Position numbers and translations under genes: made by a program. From NCBI RefSeq assembly GCF_036850765.1, contig NC_089496.1, forward strand, positions 106,103,767-106,167,766: 64,000 nt of DNA. Reading direction: 5' to 3'. Positions 57,046-64,000 of the stretch are shown here, piece after piece. The notes under the pieces were generated by a model that was given only the letters and a program-made list of their open reading frames with translations, made no database searches and had not been told where the DNA came from. This stretch comes from Saccopteryx bilineata (Eukaryota; Chordata; Mammalia; Chiroptera; Emballonuridae). Each line of letters begins with the position of its first letter. The first letter of the stretch is position 1.

Positions 57046-57254
57046 CGACTACGATGAAGCAAGACCCAGCCGGTAATGACACGGTCCACGGTGCACTCCG
57101 AAGGGGAGAAGGCAGCCACTGACATGAGCAAGTTTAGCACTGCTCCCAACCAAAGGGATTGGCTCGGTCCTTGGTGCCACTCACGCCTGGTACCGCGGCA
57201 CAGCCCGGTGCTTAAAGCTGCCCGCTGACCTGCCAGCCAGACCTCCAGGCTTGT

Positions 57255-57480
57255 GCCGTGCCCGCCAAGCAGTGCGGATGCCGGGGAGAGGGAGAGAGAC
57301 ATTGATGAATGTGAAGGAGGCCAAGGAAGATTTTACAGGCCAGATAGGTTTTTGCAGCCTATTGATTTTGGAAGCCCATTTGCAGAACTCATTTGAGGAC
57401 CTGTCCAGGAAGCCTGTCCACCGCGCGGCGCCTGGAAAAATGAAGCAGAACCCTTGTTAATGCCCTTGGCGGCTCTGTGG
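57255..57480. promoter_or_regulatory. Candidate conserved far-upstream element
   Basis: Repeat-free with AAGATTTTACAGGCCAGATA, GTTTTTGCAGCCTATTGATT, TTGGAAGCCCATTTGCAGAA and CCTTGTTAATGCCC, about 38 kb upstream of FGFR2. The texture looks like slowly evolving enhancer DNA, but this is impression only. Confidence 0.35.
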
Positions 57481-57639
57481 CCACGGGGCCGTGCCAGCTC
57501 CTGCTCCGCCGACCACGGGGCTCGCTCGTTCCACACCTTGGTTTCTCCAGGCCTCCGGGGGCCCCAGGTAGGCAGCCAAATCCCTGCCCGTGTTACAGAA
57601 ACAGCGAGTGTATGAACAGAGCAGGAGGCGGAGGTGGAG

Positions 57640-57830
57640 GCCAGTTGCACATATTATAAGTTGCACTTAATTGCATTCTTTTTATCTGCGTTTTCTCTCT
57701 CTGCTTAAAAATGGTTCTTAAGAGGTGGATAGGACAGCGAGCCTGATATATCTTAGCAACATTGTAGCCCCTTCAAAACACGTGTCAATCATCGCTCCTG
57801 GTGGAATAACAATCCATGTGGCCAGCTGGG
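57640..57830. promoter_or_regulatory. Candidate conserved far-upstream element (second block)
   Basis: AAGTTGCACTTAATTGCATT (NKX- and homeobox-like), TGCTTAAAAATGGTTCTTAA, GATATATCTTAGCAACATTG, CACGTGTCAATCATCG (E-box plus PBX-like TCAATCA). Lies 160 bp after the previous block and may be one element. Confidence 0.35.
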
Positions 57831-57899
57831 CTGTATGTATGTAGTCCTCCAAAACCCAGACCCAGGTTCCTATGACCTCCTCTATGGATGACGCAGATT

Positions 57900-57921
57900 A
57901 AAAAAAAAAAAAAAAAAAAAA
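57900..57921. repeat. Homopolymer A run
   Basis: About 22 A residues with no SINE or LINE body attached. Error-prone in assemblies. Confidence 0.9.
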
Positions 57922-58267
57922 GCAATTTAGTCACTAGGTCCCTTCCAGGTTTTACCTGGAGACATACTGCCCATTATAGCACCAACTTGCTATTTTTAAA
58001 AAGGCATCTTTTTTTTTTTTTTAGTTAGTTAATTAACCAGGCTGAGACTTGAACCTTGACCCTGCTATCTACTAACTGCTTGAGCTTGATCAACATAAAC
58101 CTCTGTCTTTTGGTCACCATCTGGAGATGTGACCTACTTCGTAGGATCGCAGTCGTTCACACCATTGACTTCAAAGGGGCATCATTATTGAATCATCAGC
58201 GAACTAAAGGGGAAAAAAGGACGCTGTCACTAGACCACGACACAATGCTTTCTTATCACATACCAAC

Positions 58268-58605
58268 ACGGGCTGGCAAACTATTGAATTTCCATCTATT
58301 TTCATATGGCCCACAAGCTGAGAATGACTTTTATAGTTGTAAATGGTTTCTTTCCCCCATCAATCTAATAAAATTTTGTGACACACTGTATGAAAATTCC
58401 AATTTTCAGTCCATAGATAAATATCACGAGATATGTATACTTATATAGAAATATATACACTGCGTTGTGCCCGTTCGTTTACACGGCCTCTGGTGGCTCC
58501 ATGCTACAGCAACAGGGTCGACTGGGCGAGACAGAGACCGGGCTGGCCCACACCGTCTGAAACATTTACTGCCTGGCTCTTCGTAGAAAGGTGCTGTCAA
58601 TCCTC
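58268..58605 (+). mobile_element. hAT-type DNA transposon relic
   Basis: Starts CGGGCTGGCAAACTATTGAA, has CGTTCGTTTACACGGCCTCT, GACAGAGACCGGGCTGGCCC, ACATTTACTGCCTGGCTCTT and ends near GTGCTGTCAATCCTC. This is the order of a widespread mammalian relic whose ends read CAGGGGTTGGCAAACT and its complement. The family name is uncertain. Confidence 0.7.
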
Positions 58606-59794
58606 AGCTTAGAACATTTCATACTCACGGAGAGAACGGTTTTAAAGTTACTCAGACAGAGATGTTTTTATCACATGCTACTTTGCATTCTTGATGAAAT
58701 GAGAAATATAAGTGAATTCAATGGGCTGAAATAGTCTTAAACCCACTTCTCATTCACAGTCTTATTCCTCTCAAGGATCTCTGCCCGGGAGCTGTCACCA
58801 TGCCTGTTTTCCCACACAATACTGTCCTCCATGCTTGCTGGAGACACAGCGTTGCTTAAATTCCTCACTCTAGTGGCCAGTGGATTCTCTCAAAACGATG
58901 TTCCTCATTATCTCTGGGGCTTTTCTGTCTAAGCCCCTGACCCAGCAAGTACTGATGTTCACGCACAGGTATTAAGGTACACAGCCAGCTGTGACTGACC
59001 ACTAGGATCAAACTGATAATTTTTACTGTTAAAATGTGCGTGTGTTGGGGAAGCATGCTGGTTCAAATCTATACACCCCAAGGCTGGGACGCTGTGTGGC
59101 CTGAAGAAATAGCCCTTGCAAGGCTGCCCTCTGCCTGCCTAGTCCCACTGTCACCATGCTCAGGTCCCTGTTCACAAGGAAAAGTTGAGGAGAAGGCAGC
59201 TCTGGCTGATTTAAGATATTTGGAAGAATGGAGGTGCTAACAGAACTGAAGGAAAGAATAAATATTTGAATCTCAGAAAAGACCGGAACCTGATTAGCTC
59301 TGGGAATCTACCTTATGAGAAATCTAAGCTACCGTGGATTTTTACTTCATTGTGTCACTCGAGTACATTTGTGACTTGCTCAGGGAGAGGCACAGCAGCC
59401 ATGAAGAGGGACCGTGACTTGGGGCGGTGGGTAGGAAGGACAGAGAATGACACATCTGGACGAATGGTCTTCCCAAAGTTCTCTGACCCTCCCTCTGGGG
59501 GTGTTGAGTGCAGAAGCTCACAGGGGCTCACCGAGCCATTTCTCATTCCTCTTGCTACAGTAAGGAGAAATCTCACTTCGTAAATTAAAATGATGTCCAT
59601 AAGGCAGGCTGGATGTCTTCCACATCTGTTCAGAGCAAGAGAGGAGTCAACGTGGGAAAAACAATTTGGGTACAATTGTCGGGAACTATGACCATGTGCA
59701 CCCAGCATCATGGGGCTCCATGAGAGCCCCTGGGGGAGCAAGGAAGCCCTCCTCGTGGAAGCAGCTCCTACCCAGTCAAGATGGCAAGGTGTCC
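58606..59794. other. Unique upstream sequence
   Basis: No repeat or gene recognised. TTTTTATCACATGCTACTTT and similar AT words occur without clustering. Confidence 0.5.
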
Positions 59795-59934
59795 TGGACT
59801 CAGCTCAGGGTCCATCCTCTGTGAAGCTGGCCCTGACCCCCTGCTAGGTTAGAGAGCCCTCTGTGCTTCCAAGGTAAGCTTGTATGTCCCTTACTTTGCA
59901 CAATGCTCCATTTCTGTTGGTTGACCTGGATCCC
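59795..59934 (+). repeat. L2-type relic
   Basis: AGGGTCCATCCTCTGTGAAG followed by CTGGCCCTGACCCCCTGC resembles the L2 3' phrase CCTCCATGAAGCCTTCCCTGACC. Confidence 0.5.
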
Positions 59935-60355
59935 ACTCTGTACTAGGATGCTAGAGAACCAACAGGGTGTGTATCTACACAGAGAGGAATTATCTTAAGG
60001 AACTGGCTCACACAGATATGGAGACAGGCAGATCTAAAACCGGCACAGTGGGCCCTCAGGCAGGAGACCCAGATAAGAGCTGATGTTGTGGCCCAAGACT
60101 AAGGGCTGTCCGCTGGCAGAATTCTTCCAGCTCTGGGGACATTAGTTTTGTTCTGTTGAGGCCTTCAACTGATTAGACAAGGCCCACTCACATCATGGAG
60201 GGTAATCTGCTTTACCCCAAGTCCACCAATTTATACATAAATTTCATCAAACAAACAAAAACACACACTCTTGGAGAAACATCCAGAATAATGTTTGACC
60301 ACATATCTGGGCGCTATGGCCCAACCAAGTTGGCAGATAAATTAGCCATCACTCT
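59935..60355 (-). repeat. Ancient L1 3' end, antisense
   Basis: GAACCAACAGGGTGTGTATC, AAGGAACTGGCTCACACAGA, GCAGGAGACCCAGATAAGAG, CTTCAACTGATTAGACAAGG, GGAGGGTAATCTGCTTTACC and GACCACATATCTGGGCGCTA keep the order of a common L1M-type 3' end read backwards. Best-preserved old LINE piece in the window. Confidence 0.75.
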
Positions 60356-61784
60356 AATGGTGTGGGGACCTCTCTGAGGGCAAGAACTGGGAGAATTTTC
60401 AATATGCTGTTTTGGCAATTGTGGCTGAACCCATGTTAGTTCAAAGTAAGGAATAAGAAGCAGCACGTGCTGCACGGCAGGCCAGGACTTCAGACGTGTG
60501 CTTTCAGGTTAAAGAGCAGGGAGCTGTGGGGTAAGAACCTTAAGATATCCTTCCACAGGAGGAGGGCTGGCCCTGGGTGTTGCAGGAGCACTGGGATCAG
60601 GGAAGTAGAAAGCTTCTAGTCCGGTTGGAAGTCACGTACTCAACAGCTATGTACTGGATGCCCACCATATGCTGGGCTCTGGGCCTGGGGGGCCTGGGCA
60701 GAGTGGTGAGATATGGGCACAGAGGCCCAGGCTAGTTCTGGAAGGCCTTAGTGTAGGCTGGAAAAAGTCCCCAGTTTCCTGTCCAGAATCCTGTCCAAAG
60801 CTCTAGGTCTGTTTGGTTGTCCTGGCCCCAGCTTTGTACAAGCTGGGGGTGGCCATGAATCAGGTGGACACCCAGGAGCTGGTCTCACTGACACTCCAGA
60901 TCTTGAGACTGGACTTGCAGCCTGTGGGTGCCCGCTGCCGCTACAGCCTCGGAGGAAGTGAGGGCAGGGTTGGTGGGGTCAGGAGGGCCCCCCCGAGCAG
61001 GAAGGGGCTATGCTGTGGGCCTGGCAGGCAGCCTGCCTGCTTGGTGGGATGCAAAAGCCCAGAGTTTCCGCGGGGCAAGCCAAGGTGGAAGCAACACTCA
61101 AAGGGTCTCTTCCAGCTGCCTGGGCCGCCAGGGAGCCCGGTGCCAGATGCAACACCAGTGGAGTGACCCAGGAGCATCGGAACCAACACACGGCCCCGGG
61201 GGCCTGGCCACAGGTCAGCAACAACCCCTGCGGAAGCCACAGCAGGAAAGGAACATGGGGTTCGGGCGGGGAGAGGGAAAAGCCACATCCTCTGGGCCCA
61301 CGCACACTGCGGCTTATACAGCCTGAGACGAGACTCCAGCTCCCTTTCCTGAGAGCACAGCATCTTTGTACCAGGGAGCTCAGCCACTGATCCTCACCTG
61401 CTGTTGTGGGGGGGGGGGGAGCGTCTTTCAAAGGAACAGTAGTTCTGTGGCATCAAATGCTACACCTGTTGGTCCAAGTTCCTTTGAGAAGTGATAGCTT
61501 CCCACTGTAGGAACATGAAAACTCTCCTCCTCTGAGATCCTTACTCTGAAGAATGAGCTACTTCAGGTCTGCGTAGGGCGGAGGCAACCTGAAGTTGGGG
61601 AGCCCAGAGCCAGCCCACCCACGTGTGGGAAGGTGCACAGAACCAGCCCCGCATAGGGAGAGGGGGCGGGTGCTTTAGAAACCACGCCCTCCCAGAAGTC
61701 ACAGAGCTCTTCTCTTCGGCCCCATGAAACCTCCTCCCAAACGACTTCCTCTTCCTGACTCCCAGACTCTGTCAACGCAATTCA
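60356..61784. other. Unique upstream sequence
   Basis: GC-moderate, with a G run at 61409-61420. The overlapping frames of 116-150 codons at 60813-61431 lie on both strands in GC-rich DNA and match nothing I know. Confidence 0.45.
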
Positions 61785-62060
61785 ACTTAACCAATATTTA
61801 TTTATTGAGCACCTACTCTGTGGCAAGTCTTGTCATGGAAACAGTGCAGAAAAGTGTCCCTGCTTTGATGCACCTTGTGGTCTAGCTGGAGGAGGTGGGG
61901 GAGGGGACAGAAAACAATAAATATATGAAATCAGTGTTATTTATTTAGCATGTTAAAGGATGATAGCTGCTATGAGGGGGTAAGGGGCACAGGGATACTG
62001 GGGACCAGGGCGGGAAGAGGGTAGGTTATAGTATTAAGTAGGATAGGCAGGCATCGCACC
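61785..62060 (-). repeat. L2-type relic, antisense
   Basis: AACCAATATTTATTTATTGA, GCACCTACTCTGTGGCAAGT, GCACCTTGTGGTCTAGCTGG and GGATGATAGCTGCTATGAGG follow the complement of the L2 3' end. Confidence 0.7.
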
Positions 62061-62689
62061 GTGAACGTGGGCATCTCAAAACAGGGCACAGAAATCCACC
62101 TGCCTGCAGGACGACCCGCACTGCTCAGAGGATGGCCGAACAAAAGGCAGGCCCTTCCCGGGACACACAGGGTTTCTCTAAGGGCAACTTTGGCCAAGGA
62201 CTCCCCCACAGTCTCACCGAGTCTTCTCAGAGCTGCACTGTGGTTTAAGATGCCCCAACCCCGCCTGCCAGCCTTCCCTCTCTCCTCCACCAGGCCTGCT
62301 GCCTCTCCCAGCCTCTCCCTGCTCCCGCCTCATTTTTCTCTCCTTGGAGTGGCTCCAATAAATCTCTCAGCCCACTAATCCCATCTTGGCACCTGCTGCT
62401 TGGGAGACCTGAGGACCACAGCAGGGTGGGGCTCACTGAGAATGCCATTGGAGATTCGAGCCATGTGTGGAAAGGGGGTGGGGACAGCCAAGTTAGCAGT
62501 GCCACATCCTCCCAGCCTTGAACCCGGAGCTATGGCGAGTATGTGTATTTGTACATGTATCATTGCCTCCTCGACCTGCTTTGATAGCAGAAACCATGCA
62601 TTTGGGCTCTACGGTAACCGAGTAGACTCTCAGAAAATAAGGACTGAACAAATGAACAAATGCACAGCCGGTTTATGAGAGAGATAGAT

Positions 62690-62860
62690 AAATGGATGGG
62701 TGGGTGGGTGGATGGGTAGATGGATGGACAGATGGATGGATGGATGGATGGATAGGTATATGATTTATAAATAGAGGGATGTATGCATTTATGAATAGAT
62801 AAATGCATATGTGGGTGGGTGGGTGGGTGGATGGATGAATGAAGGGAGGGAAGAATGATG
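62690..62860. repeat. (GGAT)n/(GGGT)n tetranucleotide microsatellite
   Basis: Two blocks of GATG/GGTG units, 62690-62760 and 62810-62860, separated by an AT-rich spacer with GATAAATG-type words that look like decayed units. Likely polymorphic. Confidence 0.92.
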
Positions 62861-63507
62861 CATGAATGGTCCATCTCTGATCTTTCCTGAGCAAGGAAGA
62901 GCAGTGACAAGTATGGTCAGTCTCAGGAGAGGTTCTGAGATAGTTAAGTGACTGACCAAAATCATCAGAGGATGTCAGCAGCAGGGCTAGACAGAGAACC
63001 TATACAGGTATTCTTGAGTTTTGGAGTTGTCCTTTCGCCACGAAATGGAGTGGCTTCCCACCTGAAGTCTGATGCTCTCCTCTCGCCTTGTACACAACCT
63101 CCTGCTGGAATTACCGATGCCCCGCCATGGCCAAGGTGGCCATGACCAGCCTGTCCTTTCTTGCCCAGCTCAAGCACCCGCCACCCCTGGGGAGCCTTCA
63201 CTGCTCACCCTTCTTCATCCGGCCACACCCCCAGGAGCATTTCTTTTTCTGAAATTCTGCTTAGCGTATTTGACCTTTTCACCTTTACTCTACTCACCTG
63301 CACACTGTGTCTTATTTCTTCACCTAAATAGGGGCTGTGGCATCTGTCCCCGTAGCACTGCCCCAGGAACCTATGGTGTATCCTGTTGCCACTCGATAAC
63401 GCTTGTAATTGAGCTGCAGAACCGTGAAATTGGGTCATCTACAATTAATCTCTCCAAGTCTCCATGCAAAACCATTCCACATGCCTAAGAATTAGAGCAC
63501 TTGAAAG
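62861..63507. other. Unique upstream sequence
   Basis: No repeat or gene recognised. Confidence 0.5.
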
Positions 63508-63512
63508 ATATA

Positions 63513-63573
<61 letters not shown>

Positions 63574-63575
63574 TT
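63508..63575. repeat. (TG)n(TA)n compound microsatellite
   Basis: About eight TG units followed by roughly twenty TA units with two small breaks. Alternating purine-pyrimidine DNA of this kind can adopt Z-DNA or cruciform shapes. Confidence 0.93.
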
Positions 63576-64000
63576 CTCATTAGCCATCCCTGCTGTCTCA
63601 GCTTTCAGCAAGAACTTCGAGCAAGGAAAGCCAATGTAACATGCTTCCACACAATCCCCACAATTCAAAACAGCAACAAAGACTGGGAACTGACCACATG
63701 CAAAAAGAAAAAGAAAAGAAAAAAAGTGACAAAAAGATTAATTGCCTTTGGAAATAAAAGATAATCACCACAAGCTCGATGGGACCATGCGCCAGGGGAA
63801 AGCGTCTGCAGAAATACCACATTAGCGCGACATCCAGAGGCCAAGTCATGTGCTTAGTACACGAGGACCGCCAGGGAACGCCGCACAATTTGGCATCAAA
63901 ATGTCCCAGCCAGGGTCCCCCACCCCCACCCCTGGGAAGGTTGGCAGAGAGCCAGGTGACTCTCACCTGGAGATCCGCTCAGCTTGTGAGGCTTCTTCAA
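63576..64000. other. Unique sequence to window end
   Basis: No gene or repeat recognised. AAAAAGAAAAAGAAAAG at 63702-63724 is a short A-rich tract. Confidence 0.5.

Noticed and set aside
62255..62400. LTR 3' end suggested by AATAAATCTCTCAGCCC and a following CATCTTGGCACCTGC
   Set aside because: The phrase is familiar from mammalian repeats but I could not place it in a family or find the other end.

Overview
This is a mammalian nuclear window, almost certainly from a bat. It carries many tRNA-derived SINEs of the Ves type (heads resembling GGCTCAGTGGTAGAGCG or GTGGTGGCGCAGTGGATAAAG), over ancient mammalian MIR, L2, MLT1, L1 and MER5-like relics. The bat family cannot be fixed from the sequence alone.

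The only gene recognised is the 5' end of FGFR2 (fibroblast growth factor receptor 2), read on the minus strand. Exon 1 (non-coding, in a CpG island, about 18816-19313) joins exon 2 (14656-14935), which holds the rest of the 5'UTR, the start codon at 14759-14761, the signal peptide and the first mature residues. Intron 1 is 14936-18815. Positions 1-14655 are the 5' part of intron 2; no exon 3 (first Ig domain) was found there. The promoter lacks a TATA box and has a CCAAT box in the NF-Y arrangement and GC boxes just upstream of exon 1. The 5' leader holds several upstream AUGs, including one in frame with the main start.

Positions 19314-64000 are 5' flank with no convincing coding exon. In human the next gene on this side is ATE1, well over 100 kb away, so a gene desert is expected. 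The flank mixes unique sequence, some of it A/T-motif rich and looking like conserved enhancers (near 22.84-23.06, 26.37-26.68, 57.26-57.48 and 57.64-57.83 kb), a second CpG-rich patch at 27.04-27.35 kb, and interspersed repeats.

The most interesting pattern is that the composite Ves SINEs and a hAT transposon carry near-consensus CTCF motifs. Transposon-borne motifs point rightwards at 9.3, 20.3 and 21.35 kb and leftwards at 43.1 and 48.4 kb, a convergent arrangement beside the FGFR2 promoter. Other notable items are a one-codon loss at the mature FGFR2 N terminus, a hAT element with a perfect 8-bp target duplication and a nested SINE, SINEs nested in a MIR, and a perfect 38-bp tandem duplication. 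All repeat family names, human comparisons and conservation statements come from memory and reading by eye; no alignment was run.
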